Assembly: GCA_949128115.1 (NCBI GenBank)
Contig: OX421966.1
Coordinates: 47,179,416 to 47,243,415, forward strand
Reading direction: 5' to 3'
Origin: Anaspis maculata
Lineage: Eukaryota; Arthropoda; Insecta; Coleoptera; Scraptiidae
Length of the DNA stretch: 64,000 bases
Position numbers and translations under genes: made by a program. The notes under the pieces were generated by a model. That model had not been told where the DNA came from, made no database searches, and saw nothing but the letters and a program-made list of their open reading frames with translations. This document shows positions 22,829 through 34,300 of the stretch, one piece after another (the first letter of the stretch is position 1; each line of letters starts with the position of its first letter).

Positions 22829-23340
22829 TAATAATAATAATAATAATACTTTATTCACTCTTTGTCGCCACGAATAATAATGGATAGAGCAAGTCACTTT
22901 TAGGTATACCTATACAGTAAACATACCTATTACAATAACATAAACAAACATGTACAAAAAAAGACTATAAAATAGGATAGATGATTAGAATATGATGGCA
23001 ATATACAACAAATACAACAAAAGAATACAATTATTTATCTTTCGGCTGCGACAGCGTCTTTGTCATTAAGAAATTCCTTTACACTGTAAAAGGCTTTTCC
23101 AATCAGAAACTTTTTTAATTCTGTTTTAAACCCTTTGTTCTTTTCAACGTTTTTTATACGTCTCGGCAGTTTATTGTAAATGGTAATACTCTGGTAGCTT
23201 CCAGTAGCTACTCGTCTGTACCCCATCACCACACCACAACCTTGCAAATCGCTGCTTCCAGCCTTCACGTTTGGATTAAGCGTGCATCTAGGCACTTTGC
23301 CTTGTAGCTCTTTGTATTTTTGATTTGGCATATCTAGAGT
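22829..23340 (-). pseudogene. LINE 3' fragment, ORF2 C-terminus
   Basis: The minus frame 23331-23035 ends YNKLPRRIKNVEKNKGFKT... FYSVKEFLND, a typical C-terminus of LINE ORF2 proteins of the CR1/RTE/Jockey type (NKLP..IK... FKT.LK..L....FYSV.EFL). It is 5' truncated. Downstream on the minus strand the fragment ends in a (ATT)n run at 22829-22849, a plausible LINE 3' tail. Confidence 0.7.
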
Positions 23341-23945
23341 CTTGTATCTTGTTTATCTGCACCTGCTTCTGTTCGTCTCTGTTTCTTCTGTTCTGCTTTC
23401 CATTTCTGCTACGCTATGCCCTTCTGCTTTTTCTGCTTGAAAAATTTGTTTCTGATTGGAGACCGCTGGTTGTCTCGTCATCCAAAAGCCATGAAAGCGA
23501 CTGATTCCGCCATTATGAAAATGAGAAATTGGCAAACGAAAAACACAAACAAAAACTGACTGATTCTGTCACTACGCTATTCGCAGTGACAGATTCATGA
23601 TTCTGTGGGATGGACCTCTGTGACTTGTGGTCGTGTGCCTTCGTGTGGTTCATAACTTACGGGTTGCATACACAGAACGTGACGTCACACGGCTTCACTT
23701 TTTTAAGCTCATGTTCCCTCCTGCTATAATTATAACCTCCTTGGTACCAACAAAGTTTCTTTCGCATTAGGTATGCGTTAAGCGTTAAGCACCTATTTTT
23801 ATTCTTTTTTTCAAATCGTTTTACGGGCAATATTTCAGTTCATCTTAATTTTGCCGACTGAGCTCGATTTTGCCGACTGGATGTTCGCGACTGGGGGGGT
23901 GTTACACCCCCCACACCCCCCCTTCGGACCGGCCCTGCATAGCCT

Positions 23946-24432
23946 TACAGAAGTGATGAACTGGTCCTTCTGCGTTTTTGTGCCCCGCGCGGATTGCGGA
24001 TGTCATTCATTGTCAATGTGACAACTACTGTGCAGGAGGGTGGCCTGGTCGGCCTTACCTACGGCGACGTACGGTGCCGTTGTGGCAAAAATAATAATAT
24101 TGCGGCAATTATAACAAACAGAAATTACATATTGTTCCATGGATAATCATTGCAGACCAAAATTATTGTTGATTATTTGGATTAGAAACTGCCTAAATGT
24201 GGTATTTCACAAATATAGTAAACTACATCTCACCTCTAGTTGGACACAACGGATGAGTATATATACCGATTGCCATACTACCACTTTTGGAAGCGGTGTC
24301 ACTGTGTGTAGGTGACGCTTGAAATGCCTATAGGAGGCACGATCAATAGGAACTTTTTAAATCGAGAATAATGTTTATTTATTGAAAGGAAGGCACAGTT
24401 TTATCAGTATAAAACTGTACGAAGGTCGTGTT
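23946..24432 (+). repeat. Right part of the interrupted dispersed repeat
   Basis: Continues the 16161-16377 repeat and matches 26245-26735 (GTGATGAACTGGTCC, GCAGGAGGGTGGCCTGG, CAGTATAAAACTGTACGAAGG). Non-coding in appearance. Confidence 0.8.
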
Positions 24433-24443
24433 TTATCGTATAT

Positions 24444-24690
24444 AATACCACAAGAGCTATGAGTTTTATCGATAAAATTTTCGAACTATCTCGAAAGCTT
24501 TGTTTTCAAGAAATTCACCGAGTGTGAAATGGTCACTTTATTATCTGAAAAAAACCCGACAGCGTAGCTGGAGGGTTTTTGTCTTTGATAATAAAGTGAC
24601 CATTTCCACGAGTTGAATTGCTTCATGAAAACAAAGCTTGAGAAACAGTTCGAAAATTTTGATAAAACTCGTACTAGCTCGAGTGGTATT
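24444..24690 (+). repeat. Foldback element with GA/GTA hairpin, copy 2
   Basis: Near-identical to 15838-16082, with the same orientation and apex (24555-24575). Before the hAT insertion the two copies bracketed only about 700 bp, so they form a composite-like pair around the interrupted repeat. Confidence 0.75.
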
Positions 24691-24871
24691 TGCGGAGAAT
24701 ATTCCACAAAACGTGAAAATCAAAATATAAAAACGTTTTGATTCCAACTCCACCCCATATCAAAAAATCTGTTGTGGGCGACACAAAACTTTCCCGGCGG
24801 TATCCAGAGACATCAGTAATGACTTTGATCGGAACGTCCCTTCGGATGGGAAGTTAGAATGGAGAGAAGTA

Positions 24872-26035
24872 TTGAAAATATTTGCAGGAAATAGAAAATT
24901 TTGTCAGGAAAATTTGAATTTTCAGAGCAAACCTCAATTTTTCTTCCAAATCATCTTATTGTGGAAATCGCCAATCAAGCTCCACTTTAAGCTCCATCAT
25001 TTAAGTCCGGTCTCGATAACCGAGGCCGGTTTTATATTCCCAGCAGGAAAATTTCCGGGAAATTGGAGAAAAATTGTTCGAAAATGTTCGACAACCAGTT
25101 ATCTATTCCTTGATAACAAATGGTAAAAATCTGTTCGCGGAATAAAAAGTTGGAAAATTTCCAGTTTTTCCAGAGAGGAAAACTTGAAAACCGTTGGTCC
25201 GATTTTGAGAATTTTTCCTTCAAAAATTAATTCAGTCTTTTCTCCAACTTTCATTCGCAGCATGTCTGCACCTAAAATGAATATTTCGTGTGGCTCACCG
25301 CATGTTGAAGTTTACGCTGCAGTTTTTTCAAATTCACGGAATGTGCAAAGTTATTGAAAAAATTACCGTCGGAAAACCGAAGCTGTGTCGATTTTAAAAA
25401 TAGATCTACAGGACGCCCAGTTCAATCTACTTCCGATATCAGTCAAAAATTTTTCGAAAAAAGTCGATCCTCGAGCAGGAATGAATTTTTGAGTGGAGTG
25501 CTGCATCAAAAGCGAGTCATCCTGGTGGAAATCCGGGTGAGTCGTTCTCTCGGGTGGCAACGGCTAGAAGAAATTTTGAAAATTCATGACGCCCGACGGG
25601 AAAATGGTGGAAAATTGCAACTGCAGACTTTATTTGACTTTTATGTTTTGTTGCTTCCTGCCAAATTTGGTCCCAATTCTTCGGATAGATTTTGAATAAT
25701 TGAATGGTAAAGTTTTGAACTTTAACATTTTTTATTTTTTGACAGATGACAGAAAGGGCAATATTTTAAACCATTCTGAATACAGTTTTTTTATGGGCTT
25801 TGAAACGGCATTTTGCAAGTCAAGTTCTGTGAGATATAGCTTCTGTCATTTTTTGATAGTGATAGTTCCGTTTGACAGATGACAACCAAAAACTAATCAG
25901 CTCATCTAACAGCAAGACCTTGTCTGTATACCAAGTTTCAAGTCGATCAGACTATCGGTTCGGCAGCTATCGTGTCAGAACGTTTTTCCTGCATCCTGCA
26001 TCATTACATAACTTTCCCTTGGACGGGCCGGGAAA
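24872..26035 (+). repeat. Dispersed repeat family X, long copy
   Basis: Diverged but collinear with 29160-30460: CAAATCATCTTATTGT, AAGCTCCATCAT, CAGCATGTCTGCACC, and the end TTTCAAGTCGATC...CGGTTCGG. Small open frames (for example 25354-25695) are not conserved. Family not recognised. Confidence 0.7.
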
Positions 26036-26037
26036 GT

Positions 26038-26735
26038 AAAATGGAATTGTTTTTTGGCGTTGTGACACTGTCATGCGGTCATGCTAATTAAATCAAGTTG
26101 CTTTGGAAATCAAGTGCACTTACATTCCAACAAACAGCTAATATTTCAATTATTATTGTGCTTCTCAATCGTAAAAACGTCTTCCAAAGCTTTGCCATTC
26201 AAAAAACGAAACCACATTGGCCGAAAATATAACCATAACCTTACAGAAGTGATGAACTGGTCCTCTTTGTGGCTAGATCTGCGATTTTGTGCCCCACGCG
26301 GATTACGGATGTCATTCATTGTCAATGTGACAACTGCTGTGCAGGAGGGTGGCCTGGCCTGCCTTACCTACGGCGACGTACGGTGCCGTTGTGGCAAAAA
26401 TAATAATAATGCGGCAATTATAACAAACAGAAATTACATAATGTTCCATGGATAATCATTGCAGATCAAAATTATTGTTACTTATTTGAATTAGGAACTG
26501 CCTAAATGTGGTATTTCACAAATATAGTAAACTACATCTCACCTCTAGTTGGACACAAGGGATGAGTATATATACCGATTGCAATACCACCACTTTTGGA
26601 AGCGGTGTCACTGTGTGTAGGTGACGCTTGAAAGGCTTATAGCAGGCACGATTTTCAGGAAGTTTTTAAATCAAGTATCATGTTTAATTATAAAAAGGAA
26701 GGCACAGTTTTATCAGTATAAAACTGTACGAAGGT
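26038..26735 (+). repeat. Uninterrupted copy of the 16161/24432 repeat
   Basis: Gives the empty-site sequence for the 16378-23937 hAT insertion. Its right end (CAGTATAAAACTGTACGAAGG) is followed by a foldback of the same plan as in the other copy but with unrelated arms. Confidence 0.8.
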
Positions 26736-26752
26736 GGTGTATAATCAATAGT

Positions 26753-27000
26753 AATATAACAAGTGCTTGGTGTTTTTTCAGTTAAATCGTTTTAACCCGA
26801 AAACAACTGTCAATCACGAGGAAAAAGTAGACCCGATATTATCTGACTAAAATCCCGAGACGTAGTCGAGGGATTTTGTCCAAGATAATATCGGGTCTAC
26901 TTTTCGAGTGATTGGTAGTTGTTTGAGGAATTTAAAACATTTAACTCGAATAAAACACAAAGCCCGAGTTGAATTTTGCAGATTATCGCCCAAATAGACT
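26753..27000 (+). repeat. Foldback element with GA/GTA hairpin, different arms
   Basis: Apex 26854-26872: CCC-GA-GAC-GTA-GTC-GA-GGG. Arms include CAATCAC-GA-G / C-GA-GTGATTG and end AACAAGTGCTT opposite AAGCCCGAGTT. The arm sequence is unrelated to the 15838 element, but the mismatch layout is the same. Confidence 0.7.
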
Positions 27001-27592
27001 ACCAGTATAAATGGTAGTTCCAATGTATCATTGTATAGTAGAACTGTCAACTTCAAAGCATGCCTTGTTGGAAAAAAAATCAAATTCAAGAGAAGGGTAA
27101 AAATGTTTATTTTTTCTTCTTTCTAATAACTGAATATACTTGTGAAGCTCACTACTAAATCAAGCTAATTCTGCTTGGCTAAATAATAACTATCTTGCCA
27201 TGAGTTGTAGTTCACAACAGAGTAGTTTCACATGGACGGTAGACTGGTAGAGCTAAAAACTAAATGTCACTAACAGCTGTTGACAGCGCATGAAAGGAGA
27301 GTGCACAGTCGCGGATCAAGGAAGGGGCCTCGTTGCTGGAAACAATACTGAAACGAAGTCTAATAGGTTGTAAAATTGTATTTTAGTAAGTGGAAGACCC
27401 TTTAAACGCACCAGTACTAAAATTTCAGTCCAAACAAGTATAAATACAGTCGTTTCAATTACATATTATTCGTGGGCCCAAAAATATTTCAATCCGGTGC
27501 TATTACCTAGTGTGCATCAATCACCTCCTAGTGTGCATTAATCGATAGCTTAAACCGAGTCACGTGGGTCTCATTCGGTCGTTCTGATTGGT
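27001..27592. other. No gene seen
   Basis: AT-rich sequence with no recognisable exon or element. Confidence 0.4.
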
Positions 27593-27706
27593 TGAATTGG
27601 GTATGTGGGCGATAATCAGTATAAAACTAATTTCATTGGTTCAACTCGAAGGTTTCAAACGTATTGATTGGTCAGAAGTATGTTGTGTGGAATAGTCAAC
27701 AGTAAT
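27593..27706 (+). repeat. Direct repeat flanking a foldback (left)
   Basis: About 105 bp (CAGTATAAAACTAATTTCAT, AAACGTATTGATTGGTCA, TGTTGTGTGGAATAGTC) recur at about 28013-28115 on the other side of the foldback. Confidence 0.65.
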
Positions 27707-27708
27707 AT

Positions 27709-27890
27709 CACAAGTGCTTAGATTTTCACGATAATTTTGGTCAGGCGATCGCGAGTGCTGATTGCCTGATTGTAGCGATAAATGCCCGACTCCGTAGGAG
27801 GAGGGCATTTATCCAAAGACAATCAGCCCGAGGAAAACGCCTGGCCAAAATTATCTGGGAAAATCTCGAGCACGAGTGATATTTTGGAGA
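27709..27890 (+). repeat. Foldback element with GA/GTA hairpin, third arm type
   Basis: Apex 27785-27805: CCC-GA-CTCC-GTA-GGAG-GA-GGG. Ends TATCACAAGTGCT and AGCACGAGTGATA. The left arm (GATTTTCACGATAATTTTGG, GCGATCGCGAGT) recurs inverted at 33955-33994 and 35020-35090. Confidence 0.7.
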
Positions 27891-28012
27891 TTATTACATA
27901 AAAGAAGTTTGAAGTGACAGCTGTCAGATTTTGTTGTTTACATGAATTTTATTCCGTTGCTATTGACAGTGGGATTTAGATAAGTGAATATTATCCTTGT
28001 AGGTCTAATAAT

Positions 28013-28115
28013 CAAGGGCGTTATATGTAATAATCAGTATAAAACTAATTTCATTGGTTCAACTCCAAGGTTTCAAACGTATTGATTGGTCAAAGTATGT
28101 TGTGTGGAATAGTCG
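28013..28115 (+). repeat. Direct repeat flanking a foldback (right)
   Basis: Partner of 27593-27706, with small differences (AACTCC for AACTCG; one base lost in GGTCAAAGTATG). Confidence 0.6.
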
Positions 28116-29159
28116 GGTTGAAGGGATCAGATTATGCATGGGAAGTAGAAAAGTACCTAATCACTTACTTCTAACACGTTGTCCATGACTACGTACTGAA
28201 AATATCAACAAATGTAGTTCCTTTCGTGTAAGACATTTAATTTTGACATTTTTCAATAGTTTTCAATATTCACAACTGACATAGATAGAATATTGTACCC
28301 ATGGAACCTATTCATGTTAAAAGTGGCCTATTTTGTTCAGAGGGTTACTCTTACTCCACCTTGCTGAACGCTCGTTCCGCAATCGGCCCCGCTTACAAAA
28401 TATTCAGTCATTTTCAACACTTACCTACATCAGAGATAGCTATTATCTACGACCACTACAAATAATTGCTTTCAACACGTTGCTCATGACGACGTGTTTG
28501 ATAGCGTTTTCTACTGGGGGGGACAAAAATGCGCACTTATTGCCCTGACTTTGCACATGAACCAATAGCAGGGCTCTCTGGCGAGTTTCTATGACAAGGA
28601 GAGCAACGAGGAAAGCAATAACTGCGCATTTTTTTCGCAATTAAGAACGCTATAAAATAATAACAAATCTAATTCCTTTCGTGTTTGTCATTCAATATGG
28701 ACATTTTTCAACGAATGAAAAATGCGGATCTCCAGCTGAAGTCCAACCCAAAAATCTTTAGAATGAAGCGAGGAAAAAAAGTAGAGTGGTGATTGACTCT
28801 GCACTGCCTGCCCGAGGTGACTTCTTCTTGGCTGGCAGGCTGGCTTGTTGTGTGTTCCTCCGTGCGGATGTGACAGTCTGTTGCTCTTCCTTGGGCGGAA
28901 GCGGAAGCTATGGATGATCTAGAGGAAGGTCTGCGACGACGCTGGTCATCAACATGGGGCCCAATAAAGAGCCTACGGGGTCCCAAAGGTTCACAGGAAC
29001 AAAAGATTGCTTGTAGTGGACTGCACAAGACAGCAAAGTTTTGACGTGCCACCAATTGACGTAACAGCCGACGTTGCCTGCGGCAACTCACACCTCTTCT
29101 AACAATTAATTCCCTAAAACGTCCTCAATGACACCATTTTACTCAATAAGGTCAATCGC
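28116..29159. other. No gene seen
   Basis: A 127-codon minus frame at 28708-29091 is rich in Arg/Ser and shows no recognisable domain. I treat it as non-coding. Confidence 0.4.
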
Positions 29160-30460
29160 CTATAGATAAAATTGTTCTCCGACAGAAAATTGAAAATTTG
29201 GTCAGGAAAATTTGAATTCTCCGGGAAAATCTCAAATCTTATCCCAAATCATCTTATTGTAAAAATCGTCAATGAGGACTCCACTTTAAGCTCCATCATT
29301 CAAGTCTGGTCTCAAAAACCCAAGCCAGTTTAACATTTTCAACCAGAAAATTCTTGGAAAATTGGGCAAAAAAATGGTTGGAAGATGTTCAAGAACCAAT
29401 TACCTCTTGCTTGAAAAAAATGGTGAAAATCCGTTCACGAGATAGAAAGTTGTGAAATTTGCAGTTTTTCAGTGAGGACAACTCGAAAACCGTGGCGTGG
29501 GCGTGGGTTTGATCTGAAAAGTTTTTGCTCTAAAAATACTTCCAATTTTCTCTCCAACTTTTATTCTCAGCATGTCTGCACCTAAAATGGGTATTTCGTG
29601 GGGCTCACCGCATGTCGAAGTTTGCACTGCATTTTTTTTTAAATTCATGGAATGTGCGAATTTCATTTTTCAAAAATTACCGTCGGGAAACCGGAACCGT
29701 GTCGATTTTGAAAATAAATCTACATGACTCCCAATCCAATTTACTTTCGATATCGGTCAAAATTATTTAAAAAAAGTCGATCTCCATGCAGGAATGGATC
29801 TTTGAGTAGAGTCCTGCATGAAAAGCAGAGTCCTGCATGAAAAGCGAGTTATTCTGGTCAAAACCCGGGTGAGAGCTCGGGTAAGAGGCCCTCTTGGGTG
29901 GCGATGGCTAGGAGAAATTTTGAAAATTCATAACGCTTGACTGGATAAGGTGGAAAACTGCAACTTCAGACTCAATTTGACTCTTTTGTTGTGTTGATTC
30001 CTGCTGAGTCTGGTTCCAATCCGCAGGATATATTTTGAATAAATAAATGGCGAATTTTTGAACAAAGACATTTTTACTATTTGACAAAGGACAGGTAGAG
30101 AAACTCTTTCAACTATTCTGGATACTTTTTTTCATGAGCTTCCAAATGACAAACTGCAAGTCGACTTCCGTGAGATGTGATTCTTGTCATTTGTTGATGC
30201 GGTGACATTTTTGTTTGACAGATGACAGCCAAAAACTAATGAATGTGGTCCATAGTGAAACTATAACCTTATACAAAATTTCAAGTCGATCGGATCAACG
30301 GTTCGGAAGTTATCGTAGGAGATTACAGACGCACAGGCACACAGACCGACAGACATATATCATTCTGGAAATTGTCTCAATCGTCTTGGGGGACCTCAAA
30401 TCTCAAAATGGATATATCGGTCGAAATATCTTTTTTTTTCCTGCACGATTACAATAGGTA
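29160..30460 (+). repeat. Dispersed repeat family X, second long copy
   Basis: Collinear with 24872-26035 and extended at the right (GACAGACATATATCATTC, GGGGGACCTCAAA). A short internal duplication (AGAGTCCTGCATGAAAAGC) is at about 29808-29845. Confidence 0.7.
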
Positions 30461-31245
30461 CTCTCTCTTCCATGTTGGGGGAAGAGGGGGGGGGGGGTAA
30501 AGTAAAATAATAGGTGAGTGCCTTTATGTTCCATCGTTCAAGAGATAGGTATAGCCTTCGAACTTTGTGAGTACAACAACCCTTGACAAAAATGAGAGAA
30601 ACGAGGTTGTTATGATCAAATGGGATTTGGTATGCAATGATTGATACTGATTGTTCATTCTAACCGCCCTGTGATGATGAGGATGCAATAAATCAGTAGA
30701 ACGTGTCTTGTTTGGAACAGCCTGCAAGGAGGTTGCACATGTTCACAGGGGGTAGCGTTCCTGATGGTCAGGTCAGTGAGATCAAAGTAGCTCGAAGGTT
30801 ACTTTGTAGAGCAAAGCCACGTACTTCTACTACATATGAGCCAAGAACATGACCTTGGGGAGAACCGACGTCATAAAACGTGAATTACTCAAAAATTGAC
30901 AAACTCACTCAAAAACTCAGACAAGGGGATGAAACACAAACCTTTTCGAGATATTGTGATGGGCTTTTTAAAGATTTATTGGGAAATAATCCACGATTTT
31001 TTTTCGAAAAGTTGTGCAGTGTTGAAAATTGTCCATTTTGACACTCTTTTTTTTGTCACTCTGTACAATACATGGTAAACCATGTTAACGTCCATGTGAC
31101 TCTGTATGGAATGTCGTAGCGAAAAGATTGACCTTACCGGTGTCTGGCATGACCACGTTCTTTGAAGTCGGTTGGTTTTTCTTTAAGGTTTTCGATCTTG
31201 AAGTAGAGTGAAATTTTTAGGTGGACCTGTTCAATTGATCACCTG
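30461..31245. repeat. Downstream flank of CRYM; repeat remnants
   Basis: About 30900-31250 resembles the repeat around 17530-17760 and 19640-19766 (GTTTCGAGATATT / AAAATTTCCACGA-type words, TTTTTGTCACCCTGTA-like end). No coding sequence. Confidence 0.4.
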
Positions 31246-31256
31246 TTTATTTTATT
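31246..31256 (-). promoter_or_regulatory. CRYM polyadenylation signals
   Basis: Two overlapping AATAAA hexamers on the minus strand, about 30 nt after the CRYM stop codon. Confidence 0.6.
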
Positions 31257-31285
31257 GTTAAAGTAATTTTCATTACAGATCATTG

Positions 31286-31359
31286 TTATTGTTCTGTTGT
31301 TTGTTTCTCGTGCAAGTCGTAAATCATCCGAGCCATCGCACAATCTTCTACCGCCATCC
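31286..31359 (-). CDS. CRYM: CRYM terminal coding exon 5
   Basis: Acceptor GCTTTCAG; completes the Gly codon, then MAVEDCAMARMIYDLHE and a short Thr/Gln tail to TAA at 31286-31288. It matches the GMAVED C-terminal signature of the family. Confidence 0.9.
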
Positions 31360-34300
31360 CTGAAAGCAGAAATGCAATGATAGGTACCGCTTTACAGTAG
31401 GTATAAATAGGAAGTAGGTGCACCATAGAGAAAGCAATAATTGGAAGTTTACCACGTACCTAAACTCTGAAAAACCGTAATTCGATTGGAAACCGGAACG
31501 GATAACTTTCCGGTAATGACTTCTCCTATTTCACCTCTGGATTGGAGAATGCCAGCTTCCAGCAGTCGGGCCAGCTCTTTTTTCGCGCCGTCCGCGTGAT
31601 CGACAAATACGTCCGAACTGCCGTAAATTGAATCGCTCAGTTCTTGAATTTCCGGGTTTCCCGCTCCGATTGCTGCAACAAATTAGTTCATTAAAAGCCT
31701 CGTTAAAAGCCAATTCAGTTCACACCCACAGAAGTAGATATAGGTAGGTATAGGTAATACATGGCCCCATAAATCGTAAAAATATTCATTACATTTCTAA
31801 AATATCTGAGAAATCACTTTGCTTCGACATTGCTTTTAAGGACGGAGTTGTATTGGTAAAATGAGCGTTGCGAAATCAATCCCTGTGGGTTTATTCCTTG
31901 ACCGCTTCTTATCATTTAGGTCTCTTTCGAAAGCTACAAGGATGTGTTTTGATTTGAGCTCATTGGCATTTCCAAAATCGTTTTTTTTTTTCAATTTTTG
32001 GTATTTTGAAAAACCAATGTACATCCTTGTAGCTTTCGAAAGAGACCTAAATGGTAGGAATCGGTCAGATGATTCGTTGTCACTGAAGATACCTGCGCAT
32101 ACCTACAAAGAAAGTCGGGTGATAGCTCGGCTGATGCAGCAATGCTCAGCGCTGCCGAAAATTGGATGGGAGACCGCCGGTGGGTAGTGCCAGTGGGCGA
32201 GCCGCTGGTGGATCTCATCTGATTCTAGGCCTCCTCGGGTGGTCCTAGATACTTACCCCTCTCTCCCCAGGGAGGCTGACAAAGTCAGGAACGTACCGCC
32301 GTGGGGCGTGGATGCCCCCTCCTAGGTCCTGTAAGACCTTGTCGTTGGTGGAGGGGCTCAAGTAACTGCAATGATCCTGAGAGCAATGCCGGCGCTGGTA
32401 GGGTCACCCATGCCGGTGAGGTCGATGGAGAGCTGTGGAAGCTAAGAAACAGCACAATACCAGACAGCCAGGCTGAGAATGTCTGATTTCCGAAGCGATC
32501 TGGGGGGCCGGAGGCGAAGCTCATCGCGTGGAAAAGCCGGGTAGAACAATATGTCGGGAGGTGCGAAACCGGGTGACTCGAAGCATTGTAGCTTGGTGAG
32601 TCCGGCTGGTCTGGGAAGGAGCGAGGCCCACATTCCAGTTGGAACACTGTTCCATCACCTTCCCCCCTCCTCAATAAATCCAGAAAAACCAGGTCTGACG
32701 AGGGGGTTTAGTGAGTAGGGCCGCTGCGAGTCCCACACTCCCCCGGTACCTTCGAGAGCCAGGGCGTGCGCAAAGAAGCATTTCCCCTTCTCCAAAGAAA
32801 AAGGCCGTGAACCTGTGGTTCAGGGGTCAACGACGGAGTCTGGGTCAACCGTGCGCTTGTCGGCCCCAGTTCTGAGAGGGACCGATCATGGAATATTCGA
32901 CACCGCATTGTGGCTCGGTGAGGCCGGCTGGTCTGGGAAGGGGTACAATTATTGGCCCATTGACCAATAGTGAGGCCTATATGTGCTAGGTGGAATTACG
33001 TTCCATCCGAGGTTCCATCAATCCCCCTCCCCTAATAAATCCAGAATCAAGACCTACGAAGATAAAATGAACCGCTACGATTTAAATGGGGCCACGATCG
33101 TAGGTACAGTCAAGAACACGGAATTTTGGTGGTCAAATTTTTTGCTATTTCAAAAAAAGCGACAAGGTCTTGCTTCATTGTGAATATGCCTGATAATATG
33201 AAAGACATGACTGCTGGCTACATGATTGAATATTATTACGGATTTCGCGTTTGGGTTCTTCTATAATTGAGACAAACGTTTAAATACACACTGCTTATTA
33301 CTGTGTGCTACTATAAATACACGTCAGTAATTATTTGTGCTTCTATTCGGTATATCACTTTTATCGCTCGCTGTTGTCACTCTGAATTTAAAACTTGGCT
33401 GTCATTCGGCCCACCGTGCTCACATTTTTCGACTACATATTATTCTGGAACTTTCCACCCGGTCTCCCGCAAATTCCACATTGACTGTGGAAACATCGGC
33501 ATCGGTCGATATGGCTTCTCGATGACAGTCGATCAATACAAACACTTTTGGGTGCATTACCAGCGTCTTCTGGGAGCAGCGCCTCCGCCAATTGGGTAGA
33601 TGTGTTCTACCTGCAGGTTGAAGTCTCCATGTAATTTCAAACTGTCCACAGCCTACGAGTATGCTCTTGAATGCACTAGAATTGAACTAGAGTTCCGCAA
33701 CTCATAACACTGTGTTTTTCATATTGATTTATTTAACGTCGGCCTATTCCCGCAACGAGGCCTAACACCGACGCCGGTGAATGCTTTTCTCCACTATACC
33801 GGAAATTTTGGCGAACCCCTGTGTGTTCCAACACAGAGAAGGGATTTTTAACGAGATTGTGGGTAGGGATTGTGCTCTAACGGCCTAGAAGAACGACGTG
33901 TCTCTCGAATGCACGGGAGCTCGCAACTAGTAACAATAGACTAGGTAATGACTTCTTAACTCGCGATCGCCTGGCCAAAATTATCGTGAAAATCTTTTTT
34001 TTTAAATTTTATTTTAGCCCCAAATAAACTTTACAATCTGCCCGGAGGCAATAAACAAAGTGTGCAACATAGATAACAATATATAAAAATTAACATGAAT
34101 ACTCTTTGAGTTAGTGATCTACATTAAAATCCTAACTGTTGATCAACTTTACGTTTTGTGAATTAGGGAGTTTTTATTACAGAAAACTGGGTCTAGACCC
34201 GATTTGGTAAATCTAGCGGTTTGTATCGCTTCAATCTGTAAGTTGTATTACTGTTATCTAGGAGGTTGACCGCTAGACTGTTAGAGTGTTCTTCTAATCG

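Larger units (their letters stand above)
20358..23743. mobile_element. Second hAT-type element, nested in the 16378-23937 element
   Basis: An 8-bp duplication, GTACCAAC, lies at 20350-20357 and 23744-23751. Termini CAAGGAGGTT / AACCTCCTTG. The inverted arms are about 165 bp (GCAACCCGTAAGTTATGAAC and AAGGCACACGA words on both sides). No transposase; the interior is filled with LINE remnants. Confidence 0.75.
16378..23937. mobile_element. hAT-like transposon, 7.6 kb, with nested insertions
   Basis: Terminal inverted repeats CAGGGCCGGACCGAA (left) and the complement of CAGGGCCGGTCCGAA (right), followed inside by G-runs. The 8-bp flanks CATAACCT (16370-16377) and CATAGCCT (23938-23945) differ at one base and represent an old target duplication; the empty site at 26240 supports it. 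CAGGG-type termini with 8-bp duplications are hAT features. No intact transposase is seen. Much of the length is secondary insertion (17766-19630 and 20358-23743). Confidence 0.8.

Noticed and set aside
28708..29091. 127-codon minus-strand frame
   Set aside because: Low-complexity Arg/Ser-rich translation with no domain, splice context or conservation visible.
33267..33599. 110-codon plus-strand frame in CRYM intron 3
   Set aside because: No recognisable motif, and it overlaps another open frame of similar composition.
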